Below the pieces are notes generated by a model. That model saw only the letters and a program-made list of their open reading frames with translations. It did no database searches and was not told the DNA's origin. Positions 30,379 through 35,188 of a DNA stretch of 35,188 nt are shown here, piece by piece; position 1 is the stretch's first letter; every line of letters begins with the position of its first letter. This DNA comes from a virus. The position numbers and the translations under genes are program-made. The stretch lies in the IMG/VR virus record IMGVR_UViG_3300042308_000496, positions 1 through 35,188 of that record. The stretch is one strand, 5' to 3'.

Positions 30379-30744
30379 ATGAATGATTTAGATTTAATGG
30401 TAGCAAAGTATAATATTGTACGAACGAAGACTAAGATTGAGGCTTCTGTTATCGAAATAAAGCAAAATAACCCACACAGGATTGATTTAATTAACTCAAT
30501 GAATGAAAGTATTGATGAGCTACAAGAAAGTCTTTTAAAATGGGTTTATTTAGAAAAACAATGTAGAGCTTATTCGATGTTAAATAATTCACTAACACAT
30601 ACCAATTTGATGTTGTTACAAGAAAATAAAGAATTGAGATTGAAGTTAGGTAATGTAAACGAAAATGAAAGTTACATTCGCAATTTAGAAATGGAAAACG
30701 AAGCGTTAAAAGATAAAGTAAGTAAACTAATTGAAAGTATATGA
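30379..30744 (+). CDS. Coiled-coil protein, function unknown
   Basis: A 121-residue, lysine/glutamate-rich helical protein starting MNDLDLMVAKYNIVRTKTK. The C-terminal half (LLQENKELRLKLGN, then YIRNLEMENEALKDKV) has heptads of a coiled coil and suggests a dimer. It follows the helicase gene by three bases and ends in an ATGA overlap with the next gene. It could be a replication accessory protein, by place only. Confidence 0.6.
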   Translation: MNDLDLMVAKYNIVRTKTKIEASVIEIKQNNPHRIDLINSMNESIDELQESLLKWVYLEKQCRAYSMLNNSLTHTNLMLLQENKELRLKLGNVNENESYIRNLEMENEALKDKVSKLIESI

Positions 30745-30908
30745 AAGAAGAAATAACATATGTATGCGTTCCTTGTGGAAAGCAGTATTTAACTGATAAG
30801 CAACTTGAAAAAGGAATAATTTGCACCTTTCACATAGGTAAATGTGAATTATGTAAGTCGTACGAAATGGTAACACATATTAAACATTATAACTATTTAA
30901 AAAAATGA
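30741..30908 (+). CDS. Small zinc-ribbon-like protein
   Basis: A 55-residue protein starting MKEEITYVCVPCGKQYLT. Two cysteine pairs, CVPC and CELC, with a His in between (CTFHIGKC), fit a zinc ribbon. The rest is basic (HIKHYNYLKK). The ATG shares bases with the preceding stop and the stop overlaps the next ATG (30905), so it sits in a coupled chain. Likely nucleic-acid or protein binding; function unknown. Confidence 0.65.
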   Translation: MKEEITYVCVPCGKQYLTDKQLEKGIICTFHIGKCELCKSYEMVTHIKHYNYLKK

Positions 30909-31027
30909 TTGACAACGAAGAACAAAAAGAATTTGAGAATAAAATAAAGTTGCTTATATACTTTGTTTTTTACGCGATATGTTTAATTGTAGCCTTATTA
31001 GGTTGTGTAATTGGTTTGATGTTATGA
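30905..31027 (+). CDS. Tiny membrane protein
   Basis: A 40-residue protein: an acidic start (MIDNEEQKEFENK), then one long hydrophobic segment (LLIYFVFYAICLIVALLGCV) spanning residues 16-38, so a single-pass membrane peptide. ATGA overlaps at both ends support it as a gene. Function unknown. Confidence 0.6.
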   Translation: MIDNEEQKEFENKIKLLIYFVFYAICLIVALLGCVIGLML

Positions 31028-31236
31028 CTAAACGAATTAAATTCATTAGAGGGGTATTATACCCAAAAGTAGCTAAGGCATATGAAGTAGATGTCCTCGA
31101 TATTGATTGGTCCGTTAAAAGCACTTTTTTATTTCAATCCTACAAAGATTTAGATAGTGAAAGATTAGATGAGGTAATCAATTTTTTAGACCAAATGTTA
31201 CTCGAAAAAAATGTTGATATAAATGAAGGTTATTAA
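31024..31236 (+). CDS. Small protein, function unknown
   Basis: A 70-residue protein starting MTKRIKFIRGVLYPKVAKAY. Basic N-terminus, then acidic helical C-terminus (DSERLDEVINFLDQMLLEKN). The ATG at 31024 overlaps the stop of the membrane peptide and is chosen over an upstream in-frame start at 30979 that lies inside that gene. The stop overlaps the NinG gene by 14 bases. No family recognised. Confidence 0.6.
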   Translation: MTKRIKFIRGVLYPKVAKAYEVDVLDIDWSVKSTFLFQSYKDLDSERLDEVINFLDQMLLEKNVDINEGY

Positions 31237-31780
31237 ACAAAAAAAATGCAAGGTGTGTATGATACTATATACACCTTTAAGACCATTACAGAGCTGTTGC
31301 GGATGGGAGTGCGCGAATATCTACGCTAAGGAACTAAACGAAAAGAAAACGCAAAAAGAATGGAAGGAAAGGAAAGCTAAATTAAAAAGTGAATTGATGA
31401 CGTTGAGTGATTATATTAAAATTGCTCAATCTCATTTCAACGAATACATAAGACTACGAGATAAAGACCAACTATGTATAAGCTGTCAAAAGCCACCATT
31501 AAAAAAGAACGCAGGACATTTTTACAACGCAAATAATCACTATAATGTAAGGTTTGACGAACGAAATACGCATTTACAATGTGAACACTGTAATACTTTT
31601 TTGAGTGGTTCGTTAATTAATTATAGGGAAAACTTAATTAATAAGATAGGTGTTAAAGAATTTGAGCAATTATCTTCAATAGCTAATATTACTCGAAAGT
31701 TTACCATTGATGAGGTTAAAGAGATTGCAGAAGTTTACAAAGAGAAAGTACGAAATATTAGAAAATCATTAGAAAAATAA
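31223..31780 (+). CDS. ninG: NinG/Rap-type Holliday junction endonuclease
   Basis: A 185-residue protein of the lambda NinG (Rap) family. The N-terminal zinc cluster has Cys9, Cys12, Cys25/26 and Cys30 (KCKVCMI then SCCGWEC). A basic helical linker follows. The core (LRDKDQLCISCQKPP then AGHFYNANNHYNVRF and LQCEHCNTFLSG) is an HNH-like nuclease with further metal-binding Cys/His. It resolves branched recombination and replication intermediates, working with Erf downstream. The gene overlaps the preceding frame by 14 bases. Family assignment is strong. Confidence 0.9.
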   Translation: MKVIKQKKCKVCMILYTPLRPLQSCCGWECANIYAKELNEKKTQKEWKERKAKLKSELMTLSDYIKIAQSHFNEYIRLRDKDQLCISCQKPPLKKNAGHFYNANNHYNVRFDERNTHLQCEHCNTFLSGSLINYRENLINKIGVKEFEQLSSIANITRKFTIDEVKEIAEVYKEKVRNIRKSLEK

Positions 31781-31810
31781 TAAGAAAGTAATTTTAATGT
31801 AATTTGTTTG

Positions 31811-31818
31811 TATCTTTG
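31811..31818 (+). promoter_or_regulatory. Promoter -7 box for the recombination operon
   Basis: TATCTTTG matches TAnnTTTG and lies in the 60-base gap between ninG and the next ATG (31841). No clear -33 box is visible. A TTTG stands immediately upstream, too close to serve as one. Confidence 0.55.
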
Positions 31819-31840
31819 TAGAAACAAAAACGAAAAGCAA

Positions 31841-32104
31841 ATGAATTTAGAAAGCGTTCAAGACTACTTCAAAGAGCAAATTGCTAAAGGTAGTTATGTT
31901 GTGGTAAGAAAAGATGTTACCACATTTCACGAGCATAAGTTATGGATAGATTTATTAGTTGATGATAGACCTTTTGTTATTGTAATTACCGAAAGAGGTA
32001 AGGTAAGACAAGACGGGCAGATTGAAGAAAACTATTTAAATATCGGTGAGTTTAACGAAAATCAAAAACAGCAAATATATGACAGATACAAAGAGTATTT
32101 TTAG
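31841..32104 (+). CDS. Small protein, function unknown
   Basis: An 87-residue protein starting MNLESVQDYFKEQIAKGSYV. Alternating strands and a helix (HEHKLWIDLLVDDRPFVIVI) suggest a small alpha/beta fold. The frame continues upstream to 31808, but that region contains the promoter, so ATG 31841 is taken. It overlaps the next gene by 26 bases. It is the first gene after the promoter; no known domain. Confidence 0.65.
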   Translation: MNLESVQDYFKEQIAKGSYVVVRKDVTTFHEHKLWIDLLVDDRPFVIVITERGKVRQDGQIEENYLNIGEFNENQKQQIYDRYKEYF

Positions 32105-32279
32105 AGGTATAACTTTTAAGTTAACACCAGAAGCAAACGAACAAATCAAACGCTTCAAAAAAATCGCGAATTACGTAAAGGACTATTCAGAACAAAAGCC
32201 TTTTTATGTAAACAAAATGTTAGAATCATTCCAGCATTTTAGTGATGAAGAAATAATACAAATATTAAAATCAAAGTAA
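32079..32279 (+). CDS. Small basic protein, function unknown
   Basis: A 66-residue, lysine-rich protein starting MTDTKSIFRGITFKLTPEAN. Helices (EQIKRFKKIANYVKDY, then HFSDEEIIQILKSK) make a small helical fold, possibly DNA-binding because of its charge. ATG 32079 gives an overlap with the preceding gene of 26 bases; an upstream in-frame start at 32046 would overlap more. It ends one base before the erf start. Confidence 0.6.
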   Translation: MTDTKSIFRGITFKLTPEANEQIKRFKKIANYVKDYSEQKPFYVNKMLESFQHFSDEEIIQILKSK

Positions 32280-32280
32280 A

Positions 32281-32799
32281 ATGAAAATATACGGAAAGTT
32301 GTTAGAAGCAAAAAAGCAAATAGGTAAGGTATCTAAAAAAAGTACTAATCCTCACTTCAAAAATACTTATGCTGATATTAATGCATTAATTGAAGCGGTT
32401 GAGCCTATCTTATTAGAATGTGGTTTAGTGTTGTTACAACCTATTGAAAGTGGCAAAGTGATTACAAAGGTAATAGATATTGATACAGGAGAAGCAATCG
32501 AAAGCACAATGGAGTTACCAACGTTATCAAACCCACAACAAATGGGTAGTGCTATTACTTATTATAGACGTTACACGTTACAATCTTTACTTTCATTACA
32601 AGCAGAAGACGACGACGGAAACAAAGCAAGTCAACCACAACCAAAGGTTAAACCAACTTTATCAACTCAACAATTTGAAAAAGCAATCGAGCGTATGATT
32701 AATGGAGAGGTTGAATTATATAGTAAGTTGAAAGAATCATTTGTATTCACACCATCACAAGAGTTAGAATTTAACGAGGTATTAGATGTCAAGAACTAA
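32281..32799 (+). CDS. erf: Erf-family single-strand annealing protein
   Basis: A 172-residue protein of the ERF superfamily: KLLEAKKQIGKVSKKSTNPHFKN-type start, TYADINALIEAVEPILLECGLV near 30-51, then MGSAITYYRRYTLQSLLSL near 92-110, followed by an acidic turn (QAEDDDGNKA) and a C-terminal helix pair. ERF proteins anneal complementary single strands and promote phage recombination, working with SSB (938-1291), NinG and Gp157-like genes. Its length is shorter than P22 Erf but usual for this group. Assignment is strong. Confidence 0.9.
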   Translation: MKIYGKLLEAKKQIGKVSKKSTNPHFKNTYADINALIEAVEPILLECGLVLLQPIESGKVITKVIDIDTGEAIESTMELPTLSNPQQMGSAITYYRRYTLQSLLSLQAEDDDGNKASQPQPKVKPTLSTQQFEKAIERMINGEVELYSKLKESFVFTPSQELEFNEVLDVKN

Positions 32800-32920
32800 A
32801 ACAGAAAGCTGGGAATACTTAGAGGAGGAAGCCCAACAACAAGAAGAACAAAAATGTAGAGAGTATTTAGAATGGTATAATAATAGTAAAGAAAATGGAA
32901 AAGAGCTTATACAAAATTGA
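32786..32920 (+). CDS. Short acidic protein, function unknown
   Basis: A 44-residue protein starting MSRTKTESWEYLEEEAQQQ. It is very rich in Glu and Gln, helical, with no known motif. It overlaps the end of erf by 14 bases and the start of the next gene by 26 bases. Overlaps on both sides fit the coupled gene chain, but at this size an unused frame cannot be excluded. Confidence 0.45.
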   Translation: MSRTKTESWEYLEEEAQQQEEQKCREYLEWYNNSKENGKELIQN

Positions 32921-33386
32921 ACAAGAATACTTGGATATAATCAACCAAGTACAAGAAATGGAAGGTGAGTTAACGCAAGAGTTAGAAAGTGCCTTAGAGA
33001 TAACTAAAAACGAATTAGAGGTTAAATCTATTGCTTATGTAGAGTATATAAAAGCAAAAGAAAGTTTTAATACACGAATTGACGAAGAAATCAAAAGACT
33101 TCAATCCATGAAGAAATCAAATGATAAGTTAGTTGATCGATTAAAAAACAACCTACTAAATGCGGTTAACCTATTCGGTAATTTTGAAGCTGGTTTCTTG
33201 AAGTTTTCAACGCGTAAAAGCACGAGCGTTGAGGTAACAATTGAAGCGAACGACTTACCAAAGGAATATAAAACGATTAAAGTAACAGAAGCACCTGACA
33301 AAGTAGCAATTAAAAAAGCTATCGAACAAGGTCAAGAAATTGAGGGTTGTGTATTAGTAACGAAATTAAATCTACAAATAAAATGA
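32895..33386 (+). CDS. Siphovirus Gp157-like protein
   Basis: A 163-residue protein resembling the Siphovirus Gp157 family of phage recombination operons: an N-terminal coiled-coil domain (LYKIEQEYLDIINQVQEMEG), a helix with DEEIKRLQSMKKSNDKLVDRLK near 62-83, then GNFEAGFLKFSTRKSTSVEV, LPKEYKTIKV and PDKVAIKKAIEQGQEIEGC. The last segments are the family signature. Gp157 is thought to act beside single-strand annealing proteins, and its function is unproven. It overlaps the next ATG as ATGA at 33383-33386. Confidence 0.8.
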   Translation: MEKSLYKIEQEYLDIINQVQEMEGELTQELESALEITKNELEVKSIAYVEYIKAKESFNTRIDEEIKRLQSMKKSNDKLVDRLKNNLLNAVNLFGNFEAGFLKFSTRKSTSVEVTIEANDLPKEYKTIKVTEAPDKVAIKKAIEQGQEIEGCVLVTKLNLQIK

Positions 33387-33727
33387 GAGTAATAATTATT
33401 AGTTTAGTGTGGTTAGCTTTTAGCAGCCACACTTCATTCAAATCAATGTTGAAGCACCATAGAGTAAAACACGTTGATATAGTTTACAACCAAGCAAGAT
33501 TAGAAAGTGCAAACTTTACGTCGAGAGGTTACAAAGAACTTAACAATCCTTTTGGATTTACATATAAAGGACGTTTAATGAAGTTCGATAGTATGAATCA
33601 TAGTATCGCTTACTTAAAGTCTTTTCAAGTGCGTAAAATGAAGCCTAACGAGAATTACTACGACTTCTTAAAACGTGTTCGCTGGGCTACTGACAAATTC
33701 TACATTCAAAAACTAAAACAATTCTAA
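33383..33727 (+). CDS. Secreted glucosaminidase-like protein
   Basis: A 114-residue protein. MRVIIISLVWLAFSSHTSF is a hydrophobic N-terminal signal or anchor. The following VDIVYNQARLESANFTSRGY with Glu41, then ELNNPFGF and SIAYLKSF, matches the compact glucosaminidase (FlgJ/LytG-like lysozyme) fold, in which the Glu of the ARLES motif is the acid catalyst. Unlike the cytoplasmic M15 endolysin, it has an export signal and sits in the early recombination block, so it may remodel the cell wall early or act like a SAR-type lysin. Its family call rests on the catalytic segment and length. Confidence 0.65.
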   Translation: MRVIIISLVWLAFSSHTSFKSMLKHHRVKHVDIVYNQARLESANFTSRGYKELNNPFGFTYKGRLMKFDSMNHSIAYLKSFQVRKMKPNENYYDFLKRVRWATDKFYIQKLKQF

Positions 33728-33729
33728 TT

Positions 33730-33912
33730 ATGATTTTAACAATAACCGCAGTAGTAATAGGTAATTTTATTTATACTTTTTGTTTTAGTTGGGTAGCTAA
33801 AAGAATAATGAGAGATAACGTAGTGAATGTATCTATTGATTCAAAAACTAAATCTAAAACATTTAAGGAACGTTTAGAAGATAAAAAAAACGAAACATTA
33901 GAAAACTATTAG
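33730..33912 (+). CDS. Small membrane protein
   Basis: A 60-residue protein with one hydrophobic segment at about 2-22 (ILTITAVVIGNFIYTFCFSWV) and a basic/acidic soluble tail (KSKTFKERLEDKKNETLE). Single membrane span with the tail probably in the cytoplasm. It begins two bases after the glucosaminidase gene and is the last gene before the attC-like cassette. Function unknown. Confidence 0.65.
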   Translation: MILTITAVVIGNFIYTFCFSWVAKRIMRDNVVNVSIDSKTKSKTFKERLEDKKNETLENY

Positions 33913-33960
33913 AATACTATAATAGACTAAGTAAAGAAAGTAATTAAGGTTAAATTTGCT

Positions 33961-34055
33961 TATAACGTTTTCGGGCTTGGCGTTAGTGCCACCTTGCACG
34001 AACTTTAATTTTAGCACTAAACTATCTTGTGGCATTACGCCAAACCCGTGTTATA
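33961..34055. repeat. attC-like imperfect palindrome 1
   Basis: Outer boxes TATAAC (33961-33966) and GTTATA (34050-34055) are inverted complements. Inside, a long imperfect stem pairs 33973-33991 with 34030-34047 (GGGCTTGGCG / CGCCAAACCC-type) with one extra base on one arm, around a 38-base centre. Outer boxes, inner boxes and an extrahelical base are the layout of integron attC sites. The boxes differ from the consensus GTTRRRY at the fifth position. It is notably richer in G/C than its surroundings. Confidence 0.65.
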
Positions 34056-34100
34056 GGATAGTTTTATTTTTTGTGGGTTGGCTTAAACAAATTTAAAAAT

Positions 34101-34328
34101 ATGACAAGTAGAGATTTTGCCTTTTGGCTACAAGGATTTTTTGAAGTAAGCAATGCTGAAACAATTACCAAAGAACAAACACAAGTAATTAAGAACCATT
34201 TGAATTTGGTTTTCAAGCACGAAATTGACCCAAGTATGGGGGATGACAAACATCAAGCTGAATTAAATGCTATTCACAAACCAAATTCAATATTTCCAAA
34301 TAATAACGATGGCTTACTTCGATGTTAG
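34101..34328 (+). CDS. Cassette gene: small conserved phage protein
   Basis: A 75-residue protein starting MTSRDFAFWLQGFFEVSNAE. The text FAFWLQGFFEVSNAETIT and QTQVIKNHLNLVFKHEID is a family I recognise from many phages of Gram-negative bacteria; its function is unknown to me. An upstream in-frame start at 34071 would add ten residues, but ATG 34101 gives the natural N-terminus. It is bracketed by attC-like palindromes, with no coupling to neighbours, unlike every other gene here, so it looks like an inserted mobile cassette. Its composition is also less AT-rich than the neighbours. Confidence 0.75.
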   Translation: MTSRDFAFWLQGFFEVSNAETITKEQTQVIKNHLNLVFKHEIDPSMGDDKHQAELNAIHKPNSIFPNNNDGLLRC

Positions 34329-34355
34329 CGGTGCGGTGGGAAAAATAAAATTTCC

Positions 34356-34405
34356 TATAACGAAGAAATAAGCAATCGTTTTAATGGTGCTTATGGAATG
34401 TTATA
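34356..34405. repeat. attC-like palindrome 2
   Basis: TATAAC (34356-34361), six bases, ATAAGCA (34368-34374), a 13-base centre, TGCTTAT (34388-34394), five bases, GTTATA (34400-34405). All four boxes pair perfectly in the order R'', L'', L', R' with 5-6 base spacers, the attC plan. It carries the same outer boxes as the site at 33961-34055 though the interior is unrelated. Confidence 0.65.
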
Positions 34406-34433
34406 AGTGTTTAAAAAAAAAATTAAAAGAAAT

Positions 34434-34817
34434 ATGAAAAGCAAAGAAATGATAACATATACGCATAAGATACACAACAAAGTATTATCTTATAGTAAGT
34501 CAAAAGAAGAAATAAGAAAATCTTATAATCATTATGTTGATAGTTGCAAGGTTAAAAAAATAGTTCCAACATCTTTAATTACATTGGTTAGAAAAATGTT
34601 TTTAAGTCAAGTTCAATTATACTTTTTGAAGTTAAATGAAGAAATAGAAACGAATGAAGCTATACGAAATGATAAAGATAATTTGAGTGATACCAAATTT
34701 AAGATGTTATTACAAGCTATTTCAGAGGGTGATTATGGTATGTATGACTATTACAAAAAAAGGTTTAATATATTACCTTACCATGAAGTAATAATAAACA
34801 AAATGTTAGAAAAGTAA
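34434..34817 (+). CDS. Helical protein, function unknown
   Basis: A 127-residue basic, helical protein starting MKSKEMITYTHKIHNKVLSY. It has conserved-looking aromatic and lysine clusters (YSKSKEEIRKSYNHYVDSC; QVQLYFLKLNEEI). A GTG at 34407 would add nine residues but lies beside the attC-like site, so the ATG at 34434 is preferred. It is the first gene after the cassette. Its stop shares a base with the next ATG. Confidence 0.6.
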   Translation: MKSKEMITYTHKIHNKVLSYSKSKEEIRKSYNHYVDSCKVKKIVPTSLITLVRKMFLSQVQLYFLKLNEEIETNEAIRNDKDNLSDTKFKMLLQAISEGDYGMYDYYKKRFNILPYHEVIINKMLEK

Positions 34818-34960
34818 TGCACGAAAAAAAAGAAATAATAATAGCTATTAATTACGTGTTAATGCACTTACAGGAGTTAAACGCACAAGCTATTAAAGAG
34901 ATAACAACAGTAGGTGAATTGTATTATAAAATGAAGTATGAAGATAAAAAAATGCTTTAA
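34817..34960 (+). CDS. Small helical protein, function unknown
   Basis: A 47-residue protein starting MHEKKEIIIAINYVLMHLQE, mostly helical, ending EDKKML. It shares one base with the preceding stop and overlaps the zinc-ribbon gene by 23 bases. These overlaps support it, though it is short. No known motif. Confidence 0.5.
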   Translation: MHEKKEIIIAINYVLMHLQELNAQAIKEITTVGELYYKMKYEDKKML

Positions 34961-35171
34961 ATGTCAACGAAAATATCCTTTGTTTATGTATCACATTAAT
35001 AAATCAACATATCAAAGACCTGCGGATAAAGGTGTATGTATAGAGTGCAGAATTTGTAGTTATAAAAGAGCCTTAGAAAATAAAGGTTGGTTGCAAAGGA
35101 TTGAAGGGAAGTTTATCTTCGTGAATGCAACAAGAAAAGAAATATTAATAAATTTTTGGTTTAAAAAATGA
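34938..35171 (+). CDS. Zinc-ribbon protein spanning the circular join
   Basis: A 77-residue protein starting MKIKKCFKCQRKYPLFMY. Two Cys pairs, CFKC and CIECRIC, are spaced as in a zinc ribbon; the C-terminus is basic and aromatic (ENKGWLQRIEGKFIF, NFWFKK). Similar short zinc proteins occur in early operons of Bacteroidetes phages, probably binding nucleic acid. On the circle its stop overlaps the gene at 127-354, so it is the first visible part of the small early operon that continues at the left end of the window. Confidence 0.7.
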   Translation: MKIKKCFKCQRKYPLFMYHINKSTYQRPADKGVCIECRICSYKRALENKGWLQRIEGKFIFVNATRKEILINFWFKK

Positions 35172-35188
35172 AAGCGAAAGAAAAAGCA
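35063..35188. repeat. Terminal direct repeat, right copy
   Basis: This is the exact copy of 22-147. It contains the 3' end of the zinc-ribbon gene (stop at 35169-35171) and the first codons of the gene that is complete at 127-354. It marks the join of the circular map. Confidence 0.95.

Noticed and set aside
30491-30826. 111-residue - strand open frame opposite the coiled-coil gene
   Set aside because: It is Leu/Tyr/Ser-rich shadow sequence, has no promoter-like start, and the + strand genes here are tightly coupled and convincing.
33951-33958. TAAATTTG as a promoter before the cassette
   Set aside because: It matches the -7 pattern but no -33 element is present, and the sequence belongs to the edge of the attC-like site, so chance is likely.
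1-35188. Temperate prophage module
   Set aside because: No integrase, excisionase or repressor-like gene was recognised. The attC-like sites and the tRNA-like gene were considered as attachment sites, but no recombinase or core repeat supports that.
1-35188. CRISPR array or tandem direct repeats
   Set aside because: No regularly spaced identical repeats were seen in any intergenic region; the only long exact repeat is the contig end overlap.

Overview
The window is an essentially complete genome of a tailed double-stranded DNA phage, most likely a siphovirus of a Bacteroidetes (probably Flavobacteriia) host. The evidence is the terminase, portal, capsid, tail tube, tape-measure and lysis genes, the strong AT bias, promoters of the Bacteroidetes type (TTG, about 19 bases, TAnnTTTG), and protein families typical of Bacteroidetes phages (DUF3127 SSB-like, XkdF-like protease, DUF6712-like connector). 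Bases 22-147 recur exactly at 35063-35188, so the contig closes into a circle, or is terminally redundant, with a unique length of about 35,041 bp. Bases 1-21 are a small fold-back and probably not genomic. All protein genes lie on the + strand. The one gene seen on the - strand is a tRNA-like RNA.

Layout: 127-2297 holds small early genes, a DUF3127 SSB-like protein and a MazG-type nucleotide pyrophosphatase. A promoter and terminator separate it from 2393-4215, with a membrane protein, a ParB-like protein and a Mom-like DNA modification enzyme. The 3' end of mom is overlapped by an antisense tRNA-like unit with its own promoter and terminator. Next come terminase small and large subunits (4295-5834), then tail genes (5812-14458: a candidate -1 frameshift pair, completion protein, baseplate-like proteins, receptor-binding candidates, tape measure). 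Head genes follow (14497-16501), then tail tube, portal and connectors (16556-20532), fibre and lectin-like genes (20536-22583) and lysis genes (22797-24101). A strong terminator and promoter at 24108-24214 open the replication block: DnaA-C-like protein, NUMOD4 protein, SF2 helicase, DNA methyltransferase, a structured RNA, replication initiator/loader and RecA-fold helicase. NinG, Erf, Gp157-like and a secreted glucosaminidase-like protein follow. A cassette flanked by integron attC-like dyads lies at 33961-34405, and a zinc-ribbon gene runs across the circular junction.

SSB-like, Erf, NinG, Gp157-like, RecA-fold helicase and DnaA-C proteins together form a self-contained replication and recombination set. 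Mom-like and beta-class methyltransferase enzymes suggest DNA modification against host restriction. No integrase, repressor, reverse transcriptase or CRISPR array was recognised, so a lytic (or non-integrating) life style is likely. The most unusual signals are the compact kissing-loop RNA at 28308-28399, the antisense tRNA unit at 4149-4287, and the attC-like cassette at 33961-34405.
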